From positions 126,557,517 through 126,621,516 of the forward strand of contig NC_133773.1 in the NCBI RefSeq assembly GCF_003597395.2: a stretch of DNA of 64,000 nt, in the 5' to 3' direction. Below the pieces are notes generated by a model. The model did not search any database. It worked only from the letters and a program-made list of their open reading frames with translations, and was not told where the DNA came from. The DNA comes from Chelonoidis abingdonii (Eukaryota; Chordata; Testudines; Testudinidae). The position numbers and the translations under genes were made by a program. Shown here one piece after another: positions 8,844-21,850 of this stretch. Position 1 is the first letter of the stretch. Each line of letters begins with the position of its first letter.

Positions 8844-11658
8844 TACATACATTACTCCTGGGGCATTCTGTTCCCCAAAAAAAAAAAAAAAAAAAAAAAA
8901 AAATCCAATTCTGCACACAATATTTTAAAATTCTGAAGATTTTATTTGACAAATAAATGTTACAGCTCCAGCATGGCACTGGGGAGCACAGGCCACTGGC
9001 TGCAAAGAGGTGGGAGATCACTGTGCAGCTCCCCCAGGGACATGGACTCAGTGGTGAGGCTGCACCTGACACAGCATAAGGACCGAGTCTGCCCCAGAAA
9101 CAACCTGGGGCCCTGCCCCTCTGTGACAGGTGCACCATGTGTGGGCAGGCAGGCTCAGCAAGGTAGGATCCAAGTGTGGAGGGGTTTAGTGTGGGTTAAG
9201 AGGGTTCTGCGTGGAGCAATCTGGGTGCGAGAGGCTCAGTGGGGGATCCAGGTCCGGGTGGGGGAGGGGAAATCTGGATGCACAGGGCCTTGTTGGGGAG
9301 TTCTGCGTGAAACAGTAATGAGACTCTCGGGGGGTCCAGGCGAAGGTGGTTGAAGCTCAGCAGCGAGATTAGGTGTGTGAGGGTTGGAAGAGACCTCAGG
9401 AGGTTATCTAGTCCAATTACCTGCTTAAAGCAGGACCAATCCCCAACTAAATCATCCCAGCCAGGGCTTTGTCAAGCCTGACCTTAAAAACCTCTACGGA
9501 AGGAAATTCCACCAGCTCCCTAGGTAACCATTCCAGTGCTTCACCACCCTCCTAGTGAAAAAGTTTCTCCTAATATCCAATCTAAACTTCCCCCGCTGCA
9601 ACTTCAGACCATTACTCCTCCTTCTATCATCTGCTTCCACCGAGAACAGTCTAGCTCCATCCTCTTTGGAACCCCCCTTCGGGTAACTGAAAGCAGCTAT
9701 CAAATCCCACCTCTTTCTTCTCTACTGCAGACTAAGTAATCCCAGTTCCCTCAGCCTCTCTACATAAATCATGTGCTCTAGCCCCCTAATCATTTTCATT
9801 GCCCTCCGCTGGACGCTAATTCTTTCATATCCTTCTCGTAGTGTGGGGCCCAAAACTGGACACAGGACTCCAGATGAGGCCTCACCAATGTTGAATAGAG
9901 GGGAATAATCACATCCCTCGATCTGCTGGCAACGCCCTTACTTATATAGCCCAAAATGCTGTTAGCCTTCCTGGCAACAAGGGCACACTGTCGACTCATA
10001 TCCAGCTTCTCGTCCACTGTAACCCCTAGGTCCTTTTCTGAGATGCTGCCTAGCACTCGGTCCTGAAGTCTTGTAGCGTTGCAGATCTTCCATCCCCAAG
10101 TGCAGGACTTTGCACTTATCCTTATTGAACCTCGATTCAATTCTTTTTGGGCCCAATCCTTCTAATTGTTCTAGGACGCTTCTCTGTATCTTATCCTTAC
10201 CCTCCAGTCTGTATCTGCCACTCCTCCCAGTTTTAAGTGTCTCAGCAATGCTTGAGGCATCTACGCCATCCTCAGCTATTAGTGATAATTTTGAAAAAGA
10301 CCAGCCCCAGGAGCGACCCTTGGGGCACTCCGCTTTGATCACGACTGCCAACTAGACATTGGCCCACTTGTTCACTACCACTGAGCTCGCATGGACTAGC
10401 CAGTTTTATCCACCTTATTATTCATTCAACCAGCCTAATATTCTTTACTGCTGGTAGAATTCTGTGGAGACTGTACAAAAAGCTTGCTAAGGTCAATGGA
10501 ACTAACACTCCACTGCTTCTCCCTCATCCATCAGAGCAGCATATTTCTCATAGAAGGCAATTAGGTTAGATCAGGCATGTTGTGCTTTGAGTGAACCATG
10601 CTGACTCTTCTGATCACTTTTCCTCCTCCTTTAAGTGCTTCAAATTGATTCGTTGAGCTGTGCTCCATCGATTTTCAGGGTCTATGAGGTGAGGCTGACT
10701 GTGCTTGTAGTTCTCTGGATCCTCTATCGTTTCCGCTTTTAAAGATGGGCACTACATTAGTCTTTTCCCACTCATCTGGGACCTCCCCTGATTGCCATGA
10801 GTTATCCAAGATAATGGCCAATGGCTCTGCAATCACAACAGTCATCTCCTTTAGCACCCTCGGATGCAGTGCATCCAGCCCCATGGACTTGTGCTCATTC
10901 AGCTTTTCCAAGCAGTCTTGAACCACTTCTTTCTTCACAGAGGGCTGGTCACCTCCTCCCCGTACTGTACTGCCCAATGCAGTAATCTGGGAGCTGACCT
11001 TGTTCATGAAGACAGAGGGAAAAAAAGCAATGTGTACATTAGCTTTTTCCACAACTTCCATCACTAAGTTGCCTCCTCCATTCAGTAAGGGGCCCACACT
11101 TTCTCTGACCACCTTTTTGTTGCTAACATACCTGCAGAGACCCTTCTTGTTACTCTTAACATCCCTTGCTAGTTGCAACTCCAATGAGGGAGTCTGGATG
11201 CACAGGAGTTGGGCAGATGGGGGAGCAGCTCCCTGTATAGGGATCCCTCCCCCTGCAGCTGAGGAGGAACGGGGGGAGGGGCAGGGAGGAGAGTTTGCAG
11301 CGCTTCCTTCAGCTGGGGTAGAAATCTGGCGGTGGGTCTGACCCAGGCCCTGGATGCTGTGCAAGGAAAGAGGAATTCCCATTCTCCTGGGCCCAGCGAG
11401 GACTAGCAGCTGAGCCCAGTGCAGGCTAAAAACGACCAGCTGGGTCTTCCTCAGTTCCGCCCCCTGCCCCACAGTGATTTACTTCTCTGCCAGCTGCCCT
11501 GGATCCCCGAAACATACCGCTGGAGAGGGTCGCATGACCGCTCTTGTGGCTTCCCTTTGTTTTCCCGTCAGAGTCATTTTTCTGCGGAGAAGCAAAGAAA
11601 TCTGTGGGGGATGTAAATTCTGCACATGAGCAGAATTCCCCCAGGAGTAATACATACA
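8844..11658. mobile_element. hAT-type DNA transposon with perfect TSD, carrying a CR1 insertion
   Basis: The terminal inverted repeats (TIRs) are TTACTCCTGGGGCATTCTG (from 8852) and the reverse of TTACTCCTGGGGGAATTCTG (to 11650). The octamer TACATACA flanks both sides (8844-8851 and 11651-11658) as a perfect 8-bp TSD, typical of hAT. The element's own sequence is at 8852-9367 and about 11170-11650. A CR1 occupies the middle. A 27-base A run lies near 8877. I see no transposase frame. Confidence 0.8.
9368..11170 (-). pseudogene. CR1 LINE, ORF2 3' half and 3' end
   Basis: A minus-strand CR1 retrotransposon relic. The frame 11160-10675 shows ARDVKSNKKG, then GPLLNGGGNLV, KANVHIAFF, LEKLNEHKSMG, LHPRVLKEM, PLAIILDNSWQSGEVPDEW and NVVPIFKSGN, a typical run into the CR1 RT domain. 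Later blocks include LGVTVDEKLDMSRQCALVARKANSILGYISKG (about 10035-9940) and the C-terminal FFTRRVVKHWNGYLGS (about 9560). The 3' end reads GGTTGGAAGAGACCTC in reverse, a CR1 3' signature. It is 5'-truncated with several frameshifts, and lies inside the hAT element. Confidence 0.85.
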
Positions 11659-14600
11659 AGGTTAGACATGGGTCATAATTTGCTGACTGCTATCAACAAT
11701 AATGAAGCGGTGATTTTATCAGAGCTTCAGGGAGTTGAACACCAAGTTACTGATTCTGAAATGCTATCTTAGCTCATTTTAAAATGATATAACAATGCCG
11801 AATCAAATAGATGTGCCAGAAAATGAAAAGTCAGTCACCTATCCATATTTGGCAAAAGTACAGGAGAACAGAAAACTTGCAGAGAGGCTCTCTTAATCTG
11901 ACATTCTTGTTACTAAGCTCCAGAACAGTTCTATAGAAAAGTTTGATTTTGCAACTTACAAATTTGCCTACTGCTGTCTGAAAATAGTAAGTTAATCTTT
12001 CAATTTCCAATATTGTTTTCAATAGAAGACGCACATTTAAGAAAGTTGGAGCAAAGCTTTTTTACAAATATTAATAGTACTACATTATTACAAAAAACAT
12101 AAAACTATTTATGGAGAGAGTGTTTAACATTTCTGTTTCGCTACTGTCACCTTAGTCATATCAGATGGGTAGCCGTGTTAGTCTGTATCCACAAAAACAA
12201 CGAGGAATTCAGTGGCATCTGATCTGTTAGTCATATGAGAGCAGCCTACTCCACTCTTAAGTAGCCACGACTGCATATATTCTTTATGAACAAAAATTGT
12301 GCTGAGGTTAATACTACATCAGGAAAAAAGGAAAATGTGTGCTATTCAATCAGTGAACGCTCTGATATAAGTTATAGAAGTTGGAGTTGAGTATGTTCCC
12401 ATCAAATGGCATTAGGACAGGCAGCACACCCTGAGGAAATGATATGCTATCACGTGTAAATTCAAGCTGGTAAAAATAATGTAAGACTGACCCATATGGC
12501 CTTATATTTTGAGGATATTCTAAAAATCACACAGGATTAATAGATTTCAACATTTATCTTTACTGAGAGGGGAAACAACTTAGTAAAACTACTATCCAAA
12601 AAGCAGTTTAAAAAAAATTGTTACGACAACAGAGGAGTCTTTCCTTCTTTCTGTGATAAAGACAGGATTTAAATGACGTCAGATGTACTCATTAATCAGA
12701 ATATTTTATTAATGCCACTTGCTACATAACCTATGCTTTTTAAAACAAAGTTGTTACAGTTCTACTTTGAGGCTGAGCTCTCTCCACTCTAATCCTATTT
12801 CAGAGCTAAGTCATCTTCAGTTCTAACTAATACTTTGCAGAATGGTACAAACAGAAATTTAAGTTTTTGGATCAGAAATAAGAAAATTTATTGAGTTTTT
12901 ATCTACAGGGACTTACAAGACTAAAATAAGAAACTCTATCTACAACTGGTCCTGTTGACATTTACCAGCCTGACTAAAGCTTAGCACAAGTCACACATTG
13001 TTTTAGAGCTCCTAAAAACCTCTCAGGAATATTTAAGACAACACCTACAACAGATCCATGCATCCTCTTGGATGGATGAGACAACACTGAACTGTGTTCA
13101 CTACCATAACAAGTCAACGTCTCCTTTCAGAGTAGCAAGCCTAGTAAATCTCCCTGAAAAAGCATAAAAAGGAAGTCTAGACAACCAGAGGCCTGCTCTC
13201 AGTGCTCATACTGTTCCACCATGAGTGCTGTGTTATTAAGTAAATATGATAACAGCATATTACCTTCAATCATCTTTTTCCAACAATCCATAGGGCAACC
13301 CTAGTCTGAACTAGTGCTCTTTGATAAGGGTCTCCACCTACCAAGTAACAAGGAACCATCCTGTCCCCAGTCAATTCTCTTCATCTACTTACGACCACCT
13401 TCAGTATCCACTTGAGACCACCAGAAGAAGTAAAGTCACATTGTGGACTCTGGTACCAATAATATGCCACAGGTACTCTGCTGTACATCTGATCTTCCAC
13501 AGATGCAGCCAAAGGCATCACAGATATTACAATGCTTACAGGAGATCAGCACCAATATTCTACCCTTTCTCTAGGCTTTATTTTTTTGAGTGTTTCTGCC
13601 CAGCTACTAGCTGTAGTGCCTAACTCCGATGCCACTCAGTCTTCTGAAGCACAAGTAGAATGGAACTGAATAGATTTCACTTCTGTTTTCAGGGTTCCCA
13701 ATAGTATCAATTCAAAAACTCTGGGCTGAAGCAGTGGCCCCAGCTTGCCATTCCCAGCAATGGGAGCTGTGGGAAGTGGCATGAGCTGAAGGGACGTGCT
13801 GACCACTGCTTCCTAAAGTTCCCATTAGCCGGGAATGGCGAACTGTGCCCACTAGGAGCTGTAGGCGGCCGTGCCTGCGGACAGTCAATGTAAACAAACT
13901 GTCTCTCAGCCCGCCAACCGCAGGTTGCCCTCCAATGGGCTAGATGATCACACTGGTCCCTTCTTGCCTTGGAAGCTATGACCTGTAAGACTTAGAAACA
14001 CAGCACGGGCTCACACACTGGTCATTCTAAAAATAATGTTCCAAATTCCATAAGAAATAAGAAGGTTTTAAATGAATGTTTAGACTCTGCAGAAAACAGT
14101 CTGGGAAAGGTTCCTCCTCACTGGGCAAATCAGTTTTCTAAGCATAATGCATGTTTCAAAAATCACCCATGAAAACTCCACAATACCAACAAGACATTAA
14201 GCTATATACATAAACCAGGTTACATGAAAAAAGAGTTGACTAATCTGTGTTCTGGAGGGACAACTCCTCATGTCACATATTACCCCTAATGACCTCACAT
14301 ACAAGTTAAAAGAGGGTTGACAGATTAAAGCCCTCAGGTTAGATAAGCAGTTACCCAAGACTACTCTCCCGAATCTTCTCAGAGAAGACAACAGAGCTAC
14401 TGTCTGTCTGCCCTGCCAGGGACTGGTGGTTAACAGTACCAAGGCTTTATCACCACCTCATCTTCTCCAAAAGTGAGGAATTAGTTAACATTTTTGCTTG
14501 TTAAAACTGCATTATTTAATAGTCAGTGCTACTGAAAGCTTTTAAGTCTTATAGAGGTCCTGCAGCCAGAAATTGCCCAATCGTAGGGATGCACAGTAAA

Positions 14601-14754
14601 AAAAAAAAAAAATCACGTTAAAAAACAAAGATGTCTTTACAGTTACACCCTATATTATGAAGAGTGCAAGGCCTAAGAAATCCAGTTTGTCACAACACTG
14701 TTTTTTAATATTTCTCTCAGCTTGTACAATGAAAAAAACAAACAAAAATTAGTG
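11659..14754. other. No recognised gene; mostly unique A+T-rich DNA
   Basis: A PLE-type fragment lies at 12165-12215. A GC-richer stretch at about 13720-13925 resembles the interior of reptile hAT elements but has no clear ends. I see no conserved protein frame. Confidence 0.45.
12165..12215 (+). repeat. PLE-derived fragment
   Basis: It contains GTAGCCGTGTTAGTCTG followed by an ACAAAAAC segment and GAGGAATTCAGTGGCA. The same order occurs in the PLE 5' region near 6470-6515. It is a short truncated relic. Confidence 0.6.
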
Positions 14755-15011
14755 AAGTCAGTTCAGGGCAGGTTCCAGGGTTTTTGCCGCCCCAAGCAGC
14801 ACCAAAAAAAAAATAAAAATGCGTCATCTACGGCACTACCGCCGCTGCTTCATTATTCGGCGGTAATTCGGCAGCAGGTCCTTCGCTCCGAGAGGGAGTG
14901 AGGGACCCGCTGCCAAATTGCCACCAAAAAGCCAGACATGCCGCCCCTCTGCGTTGGTTGCCCCAAGCTCTTGCTTGCTGAGCTGGTGCCTGGAGCCAGC
15001 CCTAAGTCAGT
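14755..15011. mobile_element. Short hAT-type element with perfect TSD
   Basis: The octamer AAGTCAGT occurs at 14755-14762 and 15004-15011. Between them the left end reads AGGGCAGGTTCC and the right end is the reverse of AGGGCTGGCTCC. The interior has GCCGCCCCAAGC-type words common in reptile short hAT elements. Two extra bases (TC) follow the left TSD. Non-coding. Confidence 0.7.
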
Positions 15012-15934
15012 TTCATTAACAGGCTCAGTTTCTAGCCACTTTAAAACCACAGTTCTAAAAAAACATTTAAATTTTTTTATTTTGATTTTAGTGATTACAT
15101 TTCTTTTGCTCTTCAGTAATATAAAAGTCTCTAGAGCATTTAAATTTGGGGACAATTTAAGACTGCATCCCTTAAAGGGCCAACATCCCAAAATAAACTT
15201 TTCAGTAGCGGCAATCAAAACTAGAGCTTCTGCTCTGATATATTATCATACTTTGTTGACAAAGTAGTGCAATAATACTTTATTGTTGCAATAATGGTCT
15301 TTGTTCTTCATATTTAAATAAACAGCTCTGAAAAACAGTGTTGGTATGTTATAGGTAAAAAGTGTCCACAAAAACGTAGACTGAGAACTAGTGATGTTTT
15401 AATTAAGAAAGGCGACACTATAGGCAGTGCGTTTCTGGGTGATAATTGCTCACCTCAGATGGCGAACAGAAGGCAGGGTTATTTCTGCTAACACATACTC
15501 TTGCCAGAGTGTCTCACTACTATAGTGTAGAAACTAGCAAAACAAAACCAAAAAAAAGCCAAAAAGAATATTTACTGGTTGCTAATGTCACAAGTATGAC
15601 TACAGCTTGCCAAAAGACTTAGTTCTAACGGCATCTCATAACATTACAAAGTTGTTTTAGCTGTATAAGGGATTTCAGAGTTCCTAACAGTCAGTGAAAT
15701 CTGCTACAAAACAAAAACACTAAGATTTCAGTAGACATTTAAATCAATATATTGCAAGTAGTGTCTATTTATTTATGAATTATTTTGAAGCATGCCAGGG
15801 TGACTTAGGTTTCAATCTCCACATTAATGTTAAAAATCAATCCATAAGAATTAAGCAGTGAAAGAGAATCTGTTTAAGGACCATCTCTTGTGAAGAAACC
15901 ATGCTTTTTGGGGTCAATAATTCCTAACATCTTA

Positions 15935-16040
15935 GAATCAAAGAACTGGAATGGACCTCAAGAGGTCTTCCAGTCCATTCCCCTGCACTGAAGGCAGGAA
16001 TAAGCATTATCTAGACCATCCCTCAACTATGATTCAAGGA
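15935..16040 (-). repeat. CR1 3'-end fragment
   Basis: The plus strand reads AGAATCAAAGAACTGGAATGG, then CCTCAAGAGGTCTTCCAGTCC and a CCCTGCACTGAAGGCAGG segment. This is the complement of the usual CR1 3' end, a TGGAAGACCTC block followed by a repeated ATTCT-like tail. Confidence 0.65.
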
Positions 16041-16679
16041 AATAATTTAGGTCATTAGCTCAATAGCCTGAGCAGCAAGAATTGATACATATGGTGTGTG
16101 GAAAAAGTTCCAACAATTTAAAAAACAAAACAAAAACAAAAAAAAACAAAACAAAACCACCATATACAAAATCCTAAGCTTCTGTTAATCTTCTGAACGG
16201 AGAAAATGAAAATATAAAGCTTGAACAAAAAAAAGACTATCTATCCTATGGAGAGTGATCTGAACCAACAGCAGCTCTCTAATGCTTTACTTAAAAAAGG
16301 CACAGCATTCAGGAAAGATGAGGGCTCTTGTCAGGAAATGAGGCCCTTGTATCTAGAGAAGAGCAGTGGAAGATCTGCTCTTAACCACCTACCAACCAAA
16401 TCATCATCATCATCATCCACAACTACATTACTCTCAAAAGCAGCCAATCTGACTTCTTTGTTTGAGAACTAAAAGAAGTTCAGTAGGGAAAAGCTGAATT
16501 CCCTGGGTGAAAGGGAAAAATAAAAATTAGTGAAGAATTTAATCGCATTTCTGGATGTCAGTAAAACTGTTAAACATGGATACATCAATTGCCACTAAAA
16601 ATTTGCCTTTGGTTATCACAATGATATCCAATGTACACAAGTTATTTTCTACATTTAGGATAGCTATCGATGGTGCTTT

Positions 16680-16940
16680 TATAGCCACCCCATCACAATA
16701 GTATCTGAGTGCGCTACAATCTTTAACATACTTATCCTCATATCAACTCTGAGAGGTCGGGAAGTTCCATTATCTCTATTTTACAGATAGGGAATGGAGG
16801 CAGATGCAATTCCTGCTCTGCCTCAAACATCTGGTGTGATTTGCCCAGGTCACACAGGATGTTTGTGGCAGACCAGGAATTGAATTCAGATCTCACAGGG
16901 CCCAGGTTAATGTTCTGATCACTGAACCATCCAGTGAAAC
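16680..16940 (+). repeat. MIR/L2-like ancient repeat
   Basis: The order of short signatures is that of the MIR/L2 family: CATTATCTCTATTTTACAGAT, GGGAATGGAGGCAGATG, TTTGCCCAGGTCACACAGGA, GTGGCAGACCAGGAATTGAA, TTCAGATCTC. It is a diverged, non-coding relic of an ancient amniote retroposon. Confidence 0.65.
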
Positions 16941-18436
16941 AACTGTGGTAACTGACAAGATGTTGACATGATTACTATATAAATGTATACCTTGTGTGAT
17001 GTATTTGAATATGCCAGGATGAGGTCTGCCATGCTAGTGCACACTCCATCTATTGTGGTGTAAACAGTATACGTGGCCAAAGCCCTCCAGCATGTTTAGC
17101 CTGCAGGAAGTACATGTTCATTGGTGACACAGAGGAAATGTTGCCTCAAGGAAAAACAAACTCTGGCACCAGCCAATGAAGAATCACCTAACCTGAAAGT
17201 AAAAGAAGGAAAATGCCAGGGAGAGAGCCTAAATATAGCTCTCCATTACACAGATATGAGGTGATGGGGCCTGGGAGCGCTGAGAAGGTAACTCACTTAG
17301 CCCTTTGGGAAATAGTCAGATGTTACCTAGCTGCAGCCTATTAGCAGTATGTAGCACTAATACATTTAAAGATCACATTTTTACCTTCACTGGGGCAGAT
17401 TTTATACCTAGTTTAAAAAAACACCGATATTTCCCCAGAGATATTTAAACAAGTATGTCGTTACAAAAAGATTCAAAACCATCTCATTAGTGTGCTACCA
17501 ACTTTGTTAGTTCTCTAACAAAACAGCTTCAGAGCTGATACACCAGAAGTCTAATCAGACTTCGTGAACTTTAAAAGACATTTTGATTCCAAATTTATTG
17601 TTTAGTTTTTGTAATGAAAAACATTTAATCCTGCAACATTTCATTCTCTCACTACCACTGCTGCAGTGATGCCATTTCAAAACTTCACTAACCTGTGAAA
17701 TTAATGCTTTATGGGCTGGGGAAGGGGAGCCTTGTTAGTGTCAGCACACATTAGATACAGATGAAGATAATTTTTGTTAATGTTTTCAGTTCATAGTGAG
17801 TTTTAAATAAATGTGAAATTGTACCAATATAGTTTAGCAAAACTAAAAATGATTCCTAGAATAGATCACGTAAAATATTATAAACAGCTTCTAAAGGTAT
17901 TTTTTAAGTCTAGGAAATCCCATTAAACTACATTAAGATAGTGAGGCAAGCTTAACAAAGAATTCAAAAGCCAAGAACTGACAGTTAGAAAGTTGCTCAA
18001 ACAATCTTAATTAAGCCTTCCTGTGACCATGCACTTGTCTAGTTAAGCAACTCAACATTCTCTTCCTTTCCACACAAACCTTAAAACACATTTGCCGCAT
18101 CTTAAAGTACTGTGCATTACTCCTCAAAACTCATGGGTATGAAATACTGACCTACACTGATACTGATTTGATAATACATAAAGTAATAGAATAATTTAAG
18201 TTTTATGGCATATAGGGCTTCCTTAAGTTGTGGCTAAGAGTTGAGAAAGGCTGTACTGCCAGGAAAAAGTAAACAAATGTTACGTGGCTGCTGACTTAGA
18301 CATCCAGTTCAGGTAAGTGTCCCTATTCAGGAAAATATTTAAAGCACACGCCTAAGTATTTTCCAGACAAAAGGGACTAAAATTATTAAAATACATATAT
18401 TATAGCAGGTGACTGCTATACAAAGTCTGTCAGATG

Positions 18437-18791
18437 TACAGTAGAACCTCAGAGTTATGGGCACCTCGGGAATGGAGGCTGTCCATAACTCTGAAATGTT
18501 CATAACACTGAACCAAGCGCAGTTTGGGCTCGTGAGCCAGCAGCTGACACTTCAGGCCAGGCTTCAGTAGTAGCTAAGCTCCTTATCCAGTGGGTGAGGA
18601 CAGGCAGCCCAGATGTGCCTACCTTTAAGATGCAATAGAGGCACAGTACAGTGTTTTTTATTTTTTACAGTATTTATCTTTTTTTTTTTTGGCTCTACTA
18701 CTGCCTGATTGGTTACTTCCGGTTTCCCATGGTGTCCAGTTGATCAGTGAGTCCATAACTCTGGTGTTCATATCTTTGAGGTTTGACTGTA
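18437..18791. mobile_element. Tc1/mariner-type non-autonomous element (TA target)
   Basis: TIRs CAGTAGAACCTCAGAGTTATG (18439) and the reverse of CAGTCAAACCTCAAAGAT (ends 18789) are flanked by TA on both sides (18437-18438 and 18790-18791). TA TSDs are the hallmark of Tc1/mariner and Tigger-type elements. About 350 bp, non-coding, with a CCATAACTCTG word repeated near both ends. Confidence 0.7.
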
Positions 18792-19254
18792 CTTAATGAA
18801 AATGATGTAAGTGAGCAAAAATGAAAAGTTACAAGATGCTAGGTATCTGCACTAGAAGAAAAAATTCTATGAATTAACAATGCATATGCAGCATAAGAGG
18901 AAGAAGAAAGATTATGTATACAACTTTAAAATATTACTTTCTGACTCAAATACTTAACTATGGAACTTTACTATTCTCAGTGTAATAGCGTGTAGACATA
19001 CATAACATCCCTGTAATAAGAGAAATCCACTAGTTTAAAAAAAAGCCTACCCCATCTAACTATATTGACCCACTTACCTACCCTAGACAGAGACAGATAA
19101 GACTGCTCAAAACAGACCTTTTAAACCAATGAGACAGAATTCCAAATATTAAAATTATAACGAGCTGTAGAAAAGACCCTGCCCCCACCCCCCGACAATT
19201 TAATCACTAGGGAGTTAAATGCATTGGATTGTGACTTGAGTTGCCTGAATTTAA
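18792..19254. other. No recognised gene
   Basis: A+T-rich sequence between the TA-flanked element and the CR1. I see no conserved frame or repeat. Confidence 0.4.
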
Positions 19255-20445
19255 GAAATACCATCCAAATCACAAAGTTCCCACCAAGACTTGAGGAGCA
19301 CGTAGAGGACCTGAGAATGGAAAGGGGTAACTAGTGGTGTTACCCAAGGGTCAGTCCTAGGACCAATCCTCTTCAACTTATTCATAAATGATCTGGAGAA
19401 AGGGGTAAACAGTGAGGTGGCAAAGTTTGCAGATGATACTAAACTGCTCAAGATAGTTAAGACCAAAGCAGACTGTGACAAACTTCAAAAAGATCTCACA
19501 AAACTAAATGATTGTGCCAAAAAATGGCAAATGAAATTTAATGTGGATAAATGTAAAGTAATGCACATTGGGAAAAATAACCCCAACTATACATACAATA
19601 TAATTTAGCTACAACTGATCACGAAAAAGATCCTGGGAGTCATCATGGATAGTTCTCAGAAGATGTCCACGCAGTGTGCAGCGGCACTCAAAAAAGCAAA
19701 CAGAACATTAGGAATCATTAAAAAGGGGACAGAGATTAAGATAGAGAATATCTTATTGCCCTTATATAAATCCATGGTACTCTCACGTCTTGAATACTGC
19801 GTACAGATGTGATCTCCTCATTTCAAAAAAGATATACTGGCATTAGTAAAAGTTCAGAAGAGGGCAACTAAAATGATTAGGGGTTTGGAACAGGTCCCAT
19901 ATGAGGAGAGATTAAAGAGACTAGGACTTTTCAGCTTGGAGAAGAGGAGACTAAGGGGGGGGATATGATAGAAGTATATAAAATCATGTGTGGTGTGCAT
20001 AAAGTGAATAAGGAAAAGTTATTTATTTGTTCCCATAATATACGAACTAGAGGCCACCAGATGAAATTAATGGGCAGCAGGTTTAAAACAAATACAAGGA
20101 AGTTCTTCTTCACACAGCGTACAGTCAACTTGTGGAACTCTTTGCCTGGTTGTGACGGCTAGGTGGTTGTGAAGGTTAAGACTATAACAGTGTCTAGAAG
20201 AGAACTGGATAAATTCGTGGAGGTTAAGTCCATTAATGGCTATTAACCAGGATGGGTAAGCAATGGTGTTCCTAGCCTCTGTTTGTCAGAGAGTGGTGAT
20301 GGACGGCAGGAGAGAGATCACTTGATCATTACCTGTTAGGTTCCCTCCCTCTGGGGCACCTGGCATTGGCCAATGTCAGTAGACAGGATACTGGGCTGGA
20401 TGGACCTTTGGTCTGACCCAGTACGGATGTTCTTATGTTCTTAAC
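19255..20445 (+). pseudogene. CR1 LINE, 3' half of ORF2 and 3' end
   Basis: Plus-strand CR1 relic. An LFINDLEKGVNSEVAKFADD region opens it, with the catalytic FADD box intact at 19426-19437, then a KWQMKFNVDKCKVMHIGKNN block ending in a stop near 19608. Further blocks in shifted frames are KDLGVIIDSS-like, LPLYKSMV-like, [20 protein letters not shown] (from 19965) and the C-terminal FFTQRTVNLWNSLPG (about 20105-20150). The 3' end carries CTGGGCTGGATGGACC and GTTCTTATGTTCTT, typical of CR1. It is 5'-truncated, with stops. Confidence 0.85.
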
Positions 20446-21085
20446 ACAGAAAGTATAAGGCAAGACAGAAAGGAAAGAATTCCATTCTGCCTAATTTTCA
20501 GATGCTGGGGCAGGAGAAAATGTAGGCTATGGTTACTGGAGAATGGAGTAACTGAAAACTCTCTGACTAAAAGGCAGATCCCTAAGCCCCTCTGCCAAGA
20601 AAAGATGATTTTGCCAGAAGTTATGGTTAGGCATACTAAATAAAAAGCTAAGCGTCTGCAGTCTCCCAAAATGGAATACAGGAGTTAAAATTATGAAGCC
20701 ATACCAACAGAAGGAGGTATTTTACTTACAAAAAAGTAGACACATCAGTAAGTTAATTACTTCATGTATTTGATAAGAGTTTTCAGAGAGGGTTGAGATA
20801 TGTTCCTTGAGAATGAAAGGGCTTTTCTATTTCTTTAATCTATTGGCTGGCTAAACTGATTTGTTACCTTGGAAAAGCCAGCAAACAAACAAATGAACAA
20901 ACAAATTAAACAAACAAATGAAAACCAATAAAAAAATTCCAAAAAGAAAGGAAGTCTCTAGCAGTTGTGAAGAAAACCTAAAAAAATGTGAGCACCGAGT
21001 AACTGATGTACAGTTGTCTATGTAAGTCTGCAACAAGCCTAAAAATAGGTCTAAGATGTCAACTCAGATGCCCAATGATGATTTA
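20446..21085. other. No recognised gene
   Basis: A+T-rich DNA with an ACAAAC-type simple repeat at about 20880-20930. I see no conserved frame. Confidence 0.4.
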
Positions 21086-21850
21086 AGGTGTGGTCTACCC
21101 TACAAAGTTAGATCCCATAAATCACCTTTCAGTGACTTATTTGGGTGTATCGACACCCAAATTTGTCTCCAGCTGACATAAGATTCCCCGTTATAGCTAC
21201 GCAGTAAAAGCACTTCTCCAAACTGCACAGAACCATGGTCGGTCGAACTACTGAGGGTTATAAAGTCCAAGTGTAGATACTTCATGACCTGCACGTCAAC
21301 AGTCCTCCAGCAGCAATCCCACAATGCCCCACATTCCCTGTGATAGTGACCGCTCTGGTCACAGTTTTATACTTCACCACTCAGGGGTTACAAAGACTGG
21401 AAGCCACGACCCCCTTTAAAGCCCTTCACATTTTTTAAATGCTTTTTCCTGATTGCCCATCTTGGCAAGCACATCTAGCAACTCACCCATGTTGTGAGGA
21501 ACTGACCGACTGACCATGCTGGCTCTATGCACTAGACATACTCCTGCCTGGAAGAGACAGGAAATACTGCATCTCTTTCCCCATAGGCCCAGGACAGGTT
21601 GTGCGACCACAGCTACAGACCAGCTGTAGAAACATCAACATCTACAGGAAGATTGCACGAGTCATACGGTAAAGGGCTATGATGGGAAACAGCAGCAGTA
21701 CTGCATGAAAGTGAAGGGGCTGTGCCACAAGGCCAAGGAGGCCAATAGATCTGGTGCTGCCCAACAGACCTACTGCTTTTAGAACTATGCCATAGCTGAC
21801 GAAGATCCCATCAGCAACCCACAGACCATGTGGATACCTTGGAGGAGCCC
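21086..21850 (+). pseudogene. Harbinger-type element fragment with Myb/SANT-like coding remnant
   Basis: The left part begins GGTGTGGTCTACCCTACAAAG, resembling the GGCCTGGTCTACACTAC ends of the Harbinger-like copies at 34640 and 44764. On the plus strand near 21645-21810 the frames read KIARVIR and then, after a shift, GYDGKQQQYCMKVKGLCHKA followed by KEANRSGAAQQTYCF. This resembles the Myb/SANT-like DNA-binding protein carried by PIF/Harbinger transposons, whose pattern includes RGYDR, QQC-VKVK-L, KEANG-SG and TC-FY. An in-frame stop follows TYCF, so it is a relic. No right terminus was found, so the end is approximate. Confidence 0.5.

Larger units (their letters stand above)
15012..18436. 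other. No recognised gene; unique DNA with small repeats
   Basis: A+T-rich, probably intronic or intergenic. It holds a CR1 3'-end fragment (15935-16040), an (ATC)n run near 16400 and a MIR/L2-like piece (16680-16940). No conserved protein frame was seen. Confidence 0.45.
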
